DNA of 64,000 bases, from the NCBI RefSeq assembly GCF_921293095.1, contig NC_060248.1:132382972-132446971 (forward strand), in the 5' to 3' direction. Numbering within the stretch: position 1 is the stretch's first letter; each line of letters opens with the position of its first letter. The DNA is from Ischnura elegans (Eukaryota > Arthropoda > Insecta > Odonata > Coenagrionidae). The translations under genes and the position numbers were made by a program. Of the stretch, positions 34,185 to 47,700 are shown piece by piece. The notes beneath the pieces are model-generated. The model had not been told where the DNA came from. It searched no databases and was given only the letters and a program-made list of their open reading frames with translations.

Positions 34185-36170
34185 AATGTGATTGGATCTA
34201 TAAGTCGAAGATATTGAGTAAGTATAATTATTTATATCAACTAAATGAGGTACTAAAAATGCTGATATTTACTGAGGAAAGCCCTGTTTTTCTAACTGCG
34301 GCTGCGGGAATTTACAAGGTATTTATTTAGCATGAAAGCCTTTCATTAAAATTGATTTCTTCCGGCAATAGTCGTATCAATGGATAAATTTTCGTAAACA
34401 CATCAGAATGGGAGATGCGTTAAGTATCTGGGAATTGAACGAGAAAGAATTATGGTGCGATTGAGGATGACGCGAGGCCTTTCCCAATGATTGATCGAGC
34501 CTCCCTTCCCTCGACATAGATGAAACACCCACAGTGCGGAGAAGGCAGGATCTCCCCTCCCCCTCCCTCATCTGCTATCCCTCCAACCCTTGTGCGGCCT
34601 TGGTTCCCGGCGACGGCGCCAGAGGCCCCCACGGCTGCCCCGCGCCGCGATGGTTTAATGCCTCAATTTGCTGCGCGCCGGAATAAGCAAGGGTTTCCAT
34701 GACGCTTCATTTAGGCCACGCGATTAATGCGTTATTATTTTAAATTATTTATCCAAACACGGTGGCACCTCTGAGCGGCCAATGAAGTTGCCTTTATTAA
34801 CGACATAGCTTTCCTTGAAGCCTCGGCGCCCGCGCGCCGCACAGAATCTTAGCAGGGGGGAGCGAGGGGGTGGTTTTCCTTTCTAACTTACACACCTCCA
34901 CGCTAAGGCATGGCTCCTTTGGGCGTGATTCGTTCTGTAAATGAACGAATCTGCTTCGCGTGTGGATAGGAAGATGTCCGGTAGCTGGGACAAATGTTCC
35001 TGCGGCTTGCCCATATATTTAATCTATAAGTCAAGGATGAATGATAGTAACTACTGTCTTTTTATCAATGTTTTTTTTCTGATTTAGAATACTTATTTTG
35101 ATAATGGAGAATAACACGTGATTTTTCGCTGAACGTAATCACATCTCAATGCTCATACGGTTGATGTTCTTCCGCGAATGTAAAGAACAGTCAAATTTTC
35201 GTCACCGGTACTCACATTACGTAAATTTCAGCAAATATGCACAAATTTATCCACTGTTTTTTGCCTTCCCCAATTGAGATCAATATAATTTTATTTGAAA
35301 TTTATTTATGCTAATATATTTTAATTTAAATTCTTATAAGTCGAGAGTGAGCGATTAACATTACAAATAGCGCCTAAATTAGCTTCTGAATATATTGATA
35401 ACTAATGAGGAAAGTCATGTTTTTTTTAATAGGGAACGGTGATTTATATGGTATTTCTAAAACATGAGAGGCCTTTCTTTAAAATTGCTTTGTTCTGGCA
35501 ATAGTTCTATGAAAGACAGAAATTTCATGCAAGCATCTGAATTGAAGACGCTATACCTGGAAATTGACCGAATCTTTCAACTCGTTCCATTCTGTGAGCG
35601 ATACCTATATGAACGAGTCTGAAAAAGGGGGGGGGGGATTGACCTTTAGAAAGCCCTGCCCACCCTCTCCTGGTCCAATGGAGACATCTTCCGGGAAATA
35701 GGAAAAGCCTGTTTCTTACTTCTCCTCCGAGACTCCAAAGGATATGTTTCAATTACCTACTCCCGGAGGAGAAGATGTTTTCGCCAAACAAAGGTATCTG
35801 GAGTTATGGAGTGCGAGCTCGCATGAATTTGCATTGTTTTTCATTGCAGCTCACAGCCGAGCCAATTCCAAATTCATGCTCACGAGCAGTTGACGACGTG
35901 GGGCGACGGAAGTTCGCTTTTGCTCTTCTTTTCACTCTTCAAACGATACACTTGCGACGCTAAAGATGTCACACCGCGAATACACGACCCTCAAGAGAAG
36001 CTTTTAAAATGTATTCACACGTTTGTTGACTGTCTAGTCCTTTAGTTCGAGAAAAAGAAAAATCGTGCTTCTCATGCTGAACTTTCCATTATTCAGGAAG
36101 TGACAGGTCAAACTAATCGTAAGATTGGTTTTGTTAAAATAATACGAAGAAAGTGCGACGAAAAAATGTG
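34185..36170. other. Non-coding stretch with GC-rich patch
   Basis: GC-rich patch at 34480-34870, otherwise AT-rich. A run of 11 G is near 35627. No gene recognised. Confidence 0.4.
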
Positions 36171-36179
36171 AGAAATTAG

Positions 36180-36925
36180 CTACTTCTCCCTCGATAGACC
36201 CCATTTAGAATACGCTGCCAATGTTTGGGATGCTCATGAAATAGGATCAAAAACAGAGCTAGAACGCGTGCAAAGAAGAGCTGCCAGGTACCTGAAAGGT
36301 CGTTACGATAGTCTTGTTATTATTACTTTCAAATTAGGAATTGTTCTTTTTACTATCAGAAACTTCTGTCTTGTTAGTCTTAGATAAACTCGGATGGGAA
36401 TCTCTGCTAGACTATAGACTGAAAAATAGACTAAACCTATTACGTAAATTTAAGAGCAGTATATTTTCCATCGAAGTTAACCATATCTTACGAACGCCAA
36501 CATACTACTGTAGATAAGATCATATAAATAAAATCAGAGTGATAGACTGTGGAACCAATAGATTCCGATTGTCGTTTTTTCCACGATCTATAAGAGACCA
36601 TAACGGCAGCGTTGGAAATTACAAATAGGTTAGTTGACTTGTAGCGTAGCCTAAGAACTTATTTATTTCCTAATGGATGTATCTAAAATTTCTTAGTATT
36701 TCAAATAGTATTTTAAGAGTGTTCTAGCTGTATTGGCATATTTCCTTCCTGAGCAGTAGGCGAGTTTTGCCTTTGCATGGATGTGGAAGTATAATTTGTC
36801 AGTATTCGTAACATATATATGACCGTGTGGTGTGCATGTGGGAATACTCTTGCATGCCGCATGCTGGTGATTGATCATCCGCTGCCAAACACCCTAGAGG
36901 TGGCTCGCAGGGTATTATGTAGATG
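36180..36925 (+). pseudogene. CR1-like LINE C-terminal relic with 3' tail
   Basis: Reads RPHLEYAANVWDA, LERVQRRAARYLKGRYDS, then after an interruption LDKLGWESLLDYRLKNRLNLL, INKIRVIDCGTNRFRLSFFPRSIRDHN, and the 3' untranslated tail GGTGGCTCGCAGGGTATTATGTAGATG. Same domain order as 37831-38735 but a different, older subfamily with stops and frameshifts. Confidence 0.75.
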
Positions 36926-37530
36926 AACTTCTCTGGAGTTGCCCAGAAATATTCAAACAAAATCTTCGAAAATGCGAGGTGGCCCAGGGAAAGGAACCCC
37001 CTACACTAAATGCGTGATATTCATTCGCCCGTGGCTTAGTCTAGGAAGAGCTCTTCCCTCACCTGTCTGAATCAACCTTTGGATTAATGTACAAAATAAG
37101 TGCAGGTTATTACGACGATGTTTTTTTTTGCGTTGAAAAATGAAAGTTATCACTGGAGAAATGATTTCGTTTCGACAATAATCTGAATGGAACCGCATTC
37201 AAAATATGCTCACAGTTCTTATTTAAAACATTAACGGAGTGATTTTTAAATTTGAAATTACTTCCAAATACCACTTCCGTAATACTTAATTGAAATGTTT
37301 TTTTTTCTTGTGTCGTAACCCTGAAAATGGAATTGTGTGTCTCATTAGTCTTTGCGAAATAATTCTAATCGTTGATTTCCTTGTTTAGAAAACATATTTT
37401 TTAAATATAATTGGCCGACATATCCCTAAATATATTTCCCAAACCCGGATACCGAAAACTCTATGGGTTTTCGAATTCCATACGGCTAAAAATTCCCGAA
37501 TGGCATCCACTCTAGTCAATTCACGCTTCA
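36926..37530. other. Non-coding stretch, nothing recognised
   Basis: AT-rich, no feature recognised. Confidence 0.4.
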
Positions 37531-37539
37531 ATTGTATGG

Positions 37540-38735
37540 ATCAATGCTGATCAATTGTGGAATTAAAATAAGGTGTTCCCCAAGGAAGCGTGATCGGCAC
37601 CCTTTGTTCATTATACACGTTAATGACCCTTGCTCCCGAATTAGCAGTAAAATACGTTTATTTTCTGACGACACTGTCATCTATCGCGAAATTTGTGATC
37701 ACTCTATGAAATCTATCATGGGTGTTAAACAATGTTCATTTGTGGAGCCAATAATGAGGAACATAATCTGAGAAAATGCATCTCGGTACATTTTTTGCAG
37801 AGTTAGTCCAAATATAACCATGTTTATTCTGTGGATGGTATTAACGTAAAGGCAACAGACGAAGTGAAGTACCTAGAAGTCACGATAATCTCGAACCTCT
37901 CTTGGGGAACACATATAAGAAATATTTGTGGCATAGCCCTGAAGAAATTAAGAGCCGTCAAGCGTATTGAGGAAAGATTTTCGGATGAAAAAGTAAAAGA
38001 AAGGTGCTATTTCGCATTCGTCCGACCGCATATTGAATATGCAGCAAACGTATGGGACCCGGTGCAAAAAGCCTTAATCCGCGAACTGAATAAAATACAA
38101 AGGAAGGCTGCGCGTTTCGTCAAAAATTACTACGGGCGTACAGAATGCGTTACCCAGATGTTAAGCGAATCAGACTGGGAGCCGCTGCTGGAGACATGGG
38201 CGTACCCAGCGAGGAGCAGAAGGGGGCAGCTCCCCCCCTTAAAAGCAAAAATCGCAAATGTCTCTAAGGAAATAATTTCAAAAACTAATAAAGAGCTGTT
38301 ACAGTTTCCTAAAAATGTTGATTTCATTACCTTTACCTTGCTTCAATCTTACCTACAACTAGAAAAACCATGGCTTACCCCCCCTAGTTTTGATCCTGGG
38401 TACGCCCACGGCAGGAGACTCGGAGACTGCGCGCTAGGCTTAGATTGTTCGAACGATTTAGAATGGATATCTTCAAGAGCGACACGAAGAACATAATATA
38501 CTATATTTCCAGGATCCGCTATATTTCCAGGACCGACAGAAGCGATAAAATAAGAGAGATGTTTTGCCAAACGGTTAGATATGGGAATTCGTTCTTCCCC
38601 CGAGCCATAAAAACTTTAATAAATGCTAATCATAATTTCACATTTTCTTTTTATATGTGTAAACGGCTGGTGTCGTAACACCCCCTGCCACACGCCTTTC
38701 AGGCGGCTCACGGGGTAGAATGTAGACGTAGATGA
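37540..38735 (+). pseudogene. CR1-like LINE reverse-transcriptase copy, interrupted
   Basis: The palm appears in two frames: GVPQGSVIG-type sequence near 37571-37600 and FIIHVNDPCSRISSKIRLFSDDTVIYREI near 37600-37690. The catalytic box reads FSDD where FADD is usual. The frame 37831-38496 continues VKYLEVTI, LKKLRAVKRI, RPHIEYAANVWDPVQK, LNKIQRKAARFVKNYYGRTE and LSESDWEPL. There a 216 bp hAT-like element interrupts it (38196-38411). The LINE resumes in another frame with the RMDIFKSDTKN tail, NSFFPRAIK and the shared 3' end (GGCGGCTCACGGGGTAGAATGTAGACG). The N-terminal endonuclease region is absent. Confidence 0.85.
38196..38411 (+). mobile_element. hAT-like MITE, family M3, inside LINE
   Basis: Ends ATGGGCGTACCCAGC and CTGGGTACGCCCACGG form an inverted repeat. 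Flanking octamers CTGGAGAC (38188-38195) and CAGGAGAC (38412-38419) match at 7 of 8 bases, and comparison with the empty site in the related LINE at 50195-50220 shows the exact insertion point. The ORF reading across it is an artefact of insertion. Confidence 0.8.
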
Positions 38736-38739
38736 GATA

Positions 38740-39520
38740 TTTCTGGAGAGTACCGACCCCCGAAGTACCTCTGCTTCAGGAGAATTTTTGGGCATTAGTA
38801 GATTATATTTTACAGAATAAGGTGTTGGGTTAAGAAAATCCATCAGTGGAATGAGCGTTGTCATAGGAGTTTGTGGAAATTTTTAATCGTTGAGTATGTG
38901 TGTAATTCATGATTTTTATTCAAAAGCAATCCATTCAAAGCGTTTGCTCGACATCTTGTTCGCTTAAAAGATGAATAATCTGAAGTATAAACCTTGCAAA
39001 AGATAGGGAATCAATCAGTGAAGTGAAATGTTTGCTGGTTGTATGAGGAGGAGAAAAAGTATTTATCGCTGTACCCGTTGATCCGGTGTTCACTACTTCA
39101 CAGGCGTCATTGCAATTTTATTTTTACCTGTAGTTACGGTGTGATATAATTTATCTGCTCCTGGCTCACTTGTGTAGACTTTCAAGTATTTTTGTTGAAT
39201 TGTGTAGAACTTTAACGTTGAAAATTAATCACCAGTTTTCCATTAGTTTAGTATTTAACTTGCACTTTGGTGCTTGGGCACTCCAGATAATGACGCAGGA
39301 TGGAATAGAAACCGGCTGCTTTCAATCTGACTGCGTGAAAAATCACGTATTTAAACACAGTAGGTCCACTATTTCACTAAATGATGCGATTCTTTGTGTT
39401 GTTACATTTGGGCCCCAGTACAATGGGCTCGTTCGCTTCATTCACTTGTTTTTTTTTTAACAATCGAATATGATCGACGTTGAAATGAAGACATTTTTCC
39501 GTTTATTGATCCATGGTGTG
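38740..39520. other. Non-coding stretch, nothing recognised
   Basis: No gene or repeat recognised. Confidence 0.4.
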
Positions 39521-39830
39521 TTTATCGATCTATTCGCGGCGAAAAATTGAGGCCCTTAACCCTTTCGCAGATAAGTTGCTGACGTCAAGCGCTCCTGCCT
39601 AGCAGATCATGTCCCCCAGTTACTCCTCTACTCCTCGCATCATTCTCGCGGAGTTCGTAGTCGTTTACGCTCTCTTGAGGGATTCCTTCCCATAATGAGC
39701 AATTCTCCCAGAACGATTCAATGAACTGGAGCAGTGAAGACGTCATCAACTCATGAAAAGTTGGGCGCCTTATTTCGCGGTTATCTGTTTTGAGCTTAAG
39801 TGAGAACGGCAGAATGAGGAAGCTTCTGCA
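39520..39830 (+). repeat. Dispersed repeat R1, copy 2
   Basis: Matches 13229-13570 and 51048-51335 at CGATCTATTCG, CCTTTCGCAGATAAG, CTGACGTC, GACGTCATCAACTCATGA and AAAAGTTGGGCG. Same orientation. Confidence 0.6.
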
Positions 39831-42800
39831 CTTCACGTCCATCCCCTTGACTTTATTTTTAAAATTAATTGCTTCTCTGTTGTTCCAAGTGAACTCAACC
39901 TCACTCCTCGCTTCTTCTCACGTACTTATCGCTGACTCGGACTTTTCCGACTTTAATGCGTGCATTCCTTCGGCACCACTGCCATCTCTCGGATGACCAC
40001 TGAAGATGTCATTCTGTGGGGTCACCCGTGGAATGACCGCTTCTCTTGCTGCTTGCATTGGGTGGGTAAAGTTTAAATGAAGACGATTCCCCTTTTTCCC
40101 CTCCTCATCTTCGGGTTGATTTCCTCGTCATCAGCCGTGTGAGTGGTTCGCGCAATCGCTTCTCTTTTTTCTTAGATCGTTCGTTTGCTTCATTTTATGG
40201 CTCCATGAGCGAGTCTTACTCCCGAGTCTCTCCCCGGCGCCCAATACCCTCTCGTCGATTCGAGGAATTAAAATTCTCGGTGGCGCCGGAATCTGTCGTT
40301 TAGCCAACGCCGCGGATGAGTTGCCTTGGAGATGAGAGAGGCGGGCCTCAAAGAAGACCTTACGCTTCGATTGCTTTCGTCCGGGAGAGGTCGTTTCATT
40401 ACTTCTCGTCACATTGCGCGAAATCTCCCTCCCCCCCCCCTTCCCACGATATCTCGGCGGAGGCGGGGGTCGAACCACGGCCACAGACACAAAGCTCTCT
40501 TCTCTTCTTCTTTTTTTTTTTTTTAAAGGCTCCGATTGCGATTATTTTCCGTCGCTTCTCCTGAATTATCGCCTCCCTCGCTCTCTCGCTCATAATACCA
40601 TTTAGTTTTGCAATTGCGAGCTTTTTCTGCGTGCGCTGCAATTATTGGTGCCATGAAGAGTGCACACCCCGACATTCGTACCGATGTGATGCGAGTTTGC
40701 TCACGGGGAGAGAGTTTTTCTTTGTTTTTTATTACTCTTCAGTTTTTCTTTGCACCGAAACTTCCGCGTAATCGGTCCCCGTTGTGTTATTAGCGTGCTG
40801 CGTTGGTACATGCAATTAGAAGTTACGTTTAAAGAATGTTATGAGGGAACATCTTGCGGTGCGATTTTATTTAGCCGAGGTCATGTCACGCCAAGGCGTT
40901 GTTATCCAGTTGGAGATGGGCGCAGCCGACTCTGCTGAAAATTGCATCGTGAATCTCCCGGAATATACTCGGTGTTGCGATGCTTACTGGACATACTTAT
41001 AAGCTCAGTGCGCTGAATTTTAATTACTGAAACTCGATTTTCAGTCGTTAGTCTACAATTCTTGCTGTAGTTTGGGCATGTAGATTCGTAAAAATCGCAG
41101 AAACGGTATCTGGTCAACTCCATCAACTTTACCATTGAAAACATTATATGTTCAGTGTTTCTAAAAATATTCAGGATCTGAAAAATATCATTTACATTTT
41201 TACTAAGCGTACAAATGAAACAAAATCGTATTTAAGATTCATTTTTGGGCTTTTGACCACATTTTGGCGATTCGTCTCACAGTGCTAAGTGCGAATCATA
41301 AGTTTCCTTCAGAGTTTTACAATTAATATCTCAATGATTAAAATGTCCAATATGTTTTAGGGTTAATCGCATAAGTGACGATATTCCTAAAAACTGAAAA
41401 GCGCGATGTTTTATCAATAGCAATCCATAAAATCAGTGCTTTAATCATGATTTGCTTCTGTTGGATGAATAAATACCGGTAAACTAACGATATTTATGAA
41501 TGTCATTTTTTACGCGCGAGAGCGAACAAACCATATCGGGTTTCATTTGTCAATTGACTGTTGCCGCATGCCGCGGGAGACGAATGCGACTTTCTATTGA
41601 CGGCGCAGATGACTCAGTTACCATGGCAAGTGTTTCCATCATAGATTGGCGCTATTCTATCGAGTGACGAGATGGGCTAACTTAGACCATTTCACTGGTC
41701 AGCACGCATATTCTGGAACTCTCTGTCGATTCGTACTTTCTACTAATGGACACGTTAACTGCGCTTTAAGGCACTCACTTTACAGGCATATTCCAAAACT
41801 CACTAACGTGAGGAAAGCCGTTACCGATACCGTTATTGGCGCCTTAAGAGAAAAATTGCATTCTGGAACTGGCATTAGCAAATAGTCTTAAAGCAGGGAA
41901 CTTTAAGGGGCTAGTTATCATAAAGCGCATATTTTCCTCGCTTCAAGTGCAAAATCGTACGCGTTATTGGAGCTAATTATCACAAAAAAAACTGATTACA
42001 GGTACGTGGAACTTTAGAATTTACTCTGTATATATACTGTGACTTGCATGTTATCTCTTAAGGCCTATAAACCAATGGGGAACATGCACGCTTTTTATAA
42101 GTACTAGAATAAGAAGATTCCTACCTCAAATGTGTTCGCCGAAATTTTCGCGGATGAATTATGTTTTTAGCTGAGTTTCGAGACTTAAAATAATCTTCAT
42201 CGACTGCTTGAAAACACGTGACGGAGCGTGGGCGCGTTATATCACGGCACGGTATCCACTGATGACAGACTGAGGAAGTGGATAGAAAAACTGTCAATGT
42301 AGAGGCTCAAGCGCAAATTTGGCGAATATAATTGCTGTTTTAACGTCAAACTTCGGATTTTGAATATATTGGGTTGCCAAGGCATTGTTGAAATAAATAA
42401 AGGAGATTGTTTTGGGAGATTTGGAAAGATTACATTGATATAAGTTGATTGCAGATTGTGATCTACGTTACACACCTACATCATTTGCTGAATGCAGTAA
42501 GTGTATTACAGTATGGATATTCAATAGAAAAACGAGTGAAAACCTTATAAATCGTGTATATCGTGTATCCTACAAAAACATAAAAAGTGCCCCGTCGTCT
42601 AGTACCTCTGTTTACTCGCTGGAGAATTGCTTGTGTTCCAAAGAACAAAAATAAGAGGAATAAGTGGTCGATGATCCACAGAATGGAGTTAAATACATAA
42701 TCTATATTGTCAATGGGATATTCTCAACGTAAGTACACTTTTAAATAAGGGTTACCGTAGGGTTTTATCGAGTCGCCAGTTTCTCTCGGATGACCACCAA

Positions 42801-44710
42801 ATTTTGGATGAATCACTAATTTCATTTTGTAAACAACCCTATAAATATACCTATTATTCTGTCTATTATAGGATCAAATTATACGGAAAGTGGCTAATTA
42901 CGAGAACAAATACTGATTATGAATAAACCACGCGGAAAAATAAGGAATGTAACGGGTGGCCGACCTCTCGTCGCAAGGAGCCCCTAACAAGGAACATTCA
43001 CGAAGTGTCTTTCGCCGATATCGTTCAAATTTGGTAGGGTAGTAGTGTTCCATAATAAAAGCACATTTTCAAAATTTCTCGTGCCCATAAGCCTTGTGAC
43101 ATAATAAACAGGATATAATAAAGGCAGTTGAGTCTTAGAGCTGAAAGCGAGTGTGTCGTGATTTCTCTCCATCCTTCCCCTGTGAATCGGCGCACGCTAC
43201 AGGAATACACGAGAAATATGAGGCTTTTGGCAGGGTAAATTCAATATTTATTACTGCGATGCCCAAAGGGTTCGCTGCATGTCAAAGCAGAACCTAAAAT
43301 TTCGACTTGTTTTTGCTGTCGGTCTCGGTTCAAAAACAGGAACTCGAGTAAATACAACGTAAATAGTATTTGAAACTTATTTCTTTGTATATCAAATGCT
43401 TTTTTATTTCTTTTTAACGATCATTTGGATCTCAATCTTGGACGATTCTCGCGCTTCATGCATTCGGCGCCTTTCCATCTAATCCTTCCATTTACCCATC
43501 CCCTTTTCTTCTGTTTCATCCTTTCGCTACCCATATCCAGTGAAAAATCCAAGACAAGCAAGATGTCAAAATCAAAATAACTATCAGAGCCATACGTAAA
43601 CAAAGAAGTCGCCAATACATGCCAGATAAACTAAATAATTTGTCACCTATTTCTTCCGTATCTGTAAAAGTAATGGAAAATTTTACCTTCCATCACATAA
43701 TATAAGTTATTTCACCTTAGGTAAATATATTTCATGGTCTAGTTATCATTATTCATAATAATAAAATATATTAAAGATGGACACACGCACGTCTCACATT
43801 CCAGAATATTTAAATCGATATTTTAATTTAAGATAAAGTTAGTACGCACAAGTAATAGTTTTCAAAATAAAAGTATAACTATAACAACAGTTACATTAGC
43901 GCCTTTTTAGAGCTTATTTTTTCTGGATCTTGCGTATTTCACCCTTCACTTGTTTTCTTCTTATGTTCCTATTGGTCGCAACGATCTACGCCACCAACAT
44001 CAGTGACGTCTATGGCTAGGCCATAAGAGAGACGGATTCACGGACTTACACTTAACCGCCCGGTTACCAGAATACGATGGCAAAGTGACTGCCGTTAGCT
44101 GTAAACCCTTCGCGCTTTAAGTAGCTCGCGTCCACCCGAGTTCTGGAATAAGGGTGCAGTGGTCATTGTTGACCCCCTCTCCAATTCACTCACGCCTCAA
44201 GCGCCTGTTTACTTCTCCTATGCCCTTTTCTCAGTCCCCATTTCTCCGCTCGCCCTTATCTCTTAAGTACCTTCTTTTGCATCTATCACTTGATTGGATG
44301 GACCAAGAAGGCCCCCAATAGAACGAGTCCTTTGCGTGGACAGGAAAATGAATCTCCGATCCGAATTGGCCTGAGTATGTGCATGCCATCAAAATCATCT
44401 TCCTCGCGAGGGAAACACCAGCCCCCAAACAATACGGCATCTCTTTCCACGGCTGCGCACGTCATTACGACGTCAGTGACTTCTTTTCATTCGGCTTTAC
44501 TTTTCAGATTTACTCATTATTTCTTGCGTTAGAAAAATATGCCTATGAAATCGTCGATACAGCCTTATTGAAAGTCTATGTCATCGCTCATTTCTTTGTA
44601 TTTTCTGTAAATTTGTAAGTATTGGAGAGGTTATTTCAAGTAAATCTGTGGGTACGAAACTTCAATAGCAAGCGTAGGTACTTCGTATGTCCACATCTCT
44701 CCATTTCTGA
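39831..44710. other. Non-coding stretch with GC-rich patch
   Basis: A GC-rich patch at about 40200-40500 includes a C-run near 40430. The remainder is AT-rich with many short frames and no domain, tRNA or repeat that I recognise. Confidence 0.4.
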
Positions 44711-44750
44711 CCATTCATTTCCATTCATTTCCATTCATTTCCATTCGTTT
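44711..44750 (+). repeat. Tandem repeat, 10 bp unit x 4
   Basis: CCATTCATTT repeated three times plus one unit with a single change (CCATTCGTTT). Minisatellite; no function implied. Confidence 0.9.
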
Positions 44751-47700
44751 CGAGAATCGTTTTGCTCGACTAAAATAGGAAAGACACAGAAACCACCGTT
44801 AATATTATGCGTAAGAAAGCACCGACTCTCGGTCGGGACGAACACCTAATTGATTGCAGCCTTCTCTCCAATCCGTACCAACCCTTTTTCTCAGGAAGCA
44901 CGCGTGCAATCTGAGACACTCGAGAATGCTCCTTCAATTCATCGCTCGTGTTGTCAATCCCACCGTGCTCATATCAATCCTCGGATATTTTATCCAATAA
45001 CCACGCTATCCGCGTCATTTTGCCTGTTCTCCAAGCAACCTATCTCAATGCCTCATAAGCTTTTTACGTTTCAATGAAACTTGTTTGATTTTTAAATTAT
45101 TAGTTATTTCTATTTTGAATTTTTAAGCCTACTTATTGTATGCGTGATACATTCCTGGTGAGGTGGATGCCGAGTTGCGTCCTAGATGATAAAATTAATA
45201 TTTAGCCTCGCGCATTCATGAAACGGAAAATTCTCAAACTATCTCTGCGAGCAGTGAAACTGTTTTTGCTATGCCGCAAGGCTTTCTCAGTCGAACTTAC
45301 TTCGCCTTCCGAATTGCATTTGTGCATCTGTGATTTCCAAATAAACAGAGCTTTCTCAATACAATGAAATTTCTACATATCACTCCAAAACATCCTTTTA
45401 GCAGAAGATTACGCTGTTTCTGCAGTAAAATCTTTCGTAGAATGCGGTGTATTTGACTAAATATTGATGTGCTTTGTCTAATAAGCGCTTGAATGACTAT
45501 TTTTTATACATAACTCACTCCATAGCTCATAAACTCTCTCCTTATTACGTATTTTCCTCTCAGTTTTCCCTTTGTTTGTGAAAAAAAGTCATTACTATTT
45601 ATTTCATGGACTATGTACTAAATCATTACTACCCAAATTATATTAATATTTGGTATCGTGAAGACTAGCGTTCAGAAGGAAATTATTTGATTAGCAGTTG
45701 AGTGTCTGTGTGGTTTTTTAACAATTTAACATAATAAGCTTTTGATACTGCGTATGTATGTACCTGTTCGTTTATGGTCTTTGAGTTAACGTTTTTGTTT
45801 TTATTCATTGCAGGGATTGAATGTAATTCTTGCACATGCATTCATTACAATCAAATCCACTCTGCCCATTGGAACATGGGGAAGATTCGTTTTGTGTAAT
45901 GCTGCCACCCTTGACTATATCTTGTTCTGATGCATGTGAAACATTCGGTTCAAATTCATATGAAATTATTGCCAATACTTTGAAAAATTTAAATCGAGGT
46001 ATGTGAACTTCGTCACCAGCGATAAATACGTTGAGGGCATTTGTCCATCATCATGTTTGAAAGCATCATTGCCATGCTAATAGTGAAATTTTTATGAAGT
46101 CTGTGAGTAATTGAGTCCCGTCAGTAATCATCATTGGTGTCATTGATTAAGACAATCGATATGCCGAAGGTAATGGGTTATCTCGGAGGCAGATGCGCCC
46201 TTGAGTAATATATCCTTTTTTTTATAACTATTCTCGCATCGCAGGTGAAACCTAGAGGAAACTAGATGTAGGTATTGGAGAGCCAGAGGGCGTCGCCCGC
46301 CGTTTTGGTATTTATCGACCTCCACCCCTTCTACTTTCGAATCTATTCCCCCCCCCCCCCAGATCACTATCTCACTCTGGGAACAACCCCCAACCACCCT
46401 ATGTTCGTCGCAACGGTCACGTGGAAGGAATAAAATATAATTGATTCACTTGTAGCCATTGAATTTCTGTAATTTCTCTTTATTATAAAAGTATTCTACT
46501 GTTTCCATAGTTTTACATGCAGTTCCCAGTACACCGTGAATGGCGAACTTCACCCTTGGTGTATGTAACTTTGCATCCGTCCGCGTGACTGCTTACGGAG
46601 TCATTTTTTCCATGCAGTTCTTTTACATGCGGTAGTTTGCGAATCATCCCGGCCTGTTCCAATATCCCACATTAAAATTACCTTTTCGGTTTGTAATAAG
46701 ACTCATTAACTTTCATTCTATCCATAAACTCTTCTAACCTAACAGAGTTGAAGCTTAAAGCCTCGGCAGTCAAAGGGCCCCAAAATGTTAAGTCCTTTCT
46801 TAAAAAAAAGTACTCAGTGTGTTATATGATTCAAACTAAGCAGTTAAATTTACAATTTCAAGTGATGGTATTTTGAGTTCTTCTGAAGCCTTTCCCACAG
46901 TTTTATTCCTGTCTTCTTAATAAACTGAGTCTTTCAACTGGTTAGAATTTCTCAAAAGGTTCTTGAGACGGAGAGCTGTGGAACTCCGAAGTTAGTATTT
47001 TAAAACCAAATAACGCTCTCGCTCACAAGATACTCGGGTGCACTGGACGGTCAGCGCAAAAGCATCGTACTCTAAGGGACGGGAGTCCCGTCCGCCCCCC
47101 TGGCCAATCTGCCCCTGACTGAACACTGTTTCCAGTTCTTCTGACTCAAAGTGTCCACAATTGTGTTTTCGACTACCTTTCAAGCATTCAACACGTAACA
47201 ATTTCTCTAAATTTCTTTAAGACAAAGAGAACTACGTATGGATAACCCGGAAGGAGTTCCTAATTTCGGAACGGCGCACAGTGGGCTAGAATCGAAAAAA
47301 GCTGGCCAAAACCTCAAAATCGATTTTTTTGAGCTAGGAAGTTGAAACTTCGCATACACATTCTCAAATAAATTGTGCATAACTACCCAGATTATTTTGG
47401 TCCTGTGTTTTCACTTTAACAATATATGTGAGGTCAAAGTTGAGAAAATTTAGCGAAAAACGACCACCCTCGATTTTTTCTGAAAATTGCCGACTTTATC
47501 CTCGTGCAGTGGTTTTATAAATAGTTTTATCAACAAAACTGTTATACCATATTATTTGAGACTTCATATTCTTTCATTTGAAGGGATTTTAAAGATTTTG
47601 TTTCATCAATAACCATAGATACATAACAAAATGGCGGAGCCTGTTTTCAACCCACTTTTTTACATAAACGTAGAGAAAAAGTAGACATTGTCACCGGCTT

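Noticed and set aside
42242..42475. Minus-strand frame resembling a LINE tail
   Set aside because: No ordered motif could be matched, so the resemblance is only in composition.
47240..47500. Sequence reminiscent of repeated arthropod DNA
   Set aside because: Only one copy in the window, no terminal repeat, and the impression cannot be verified without a search.
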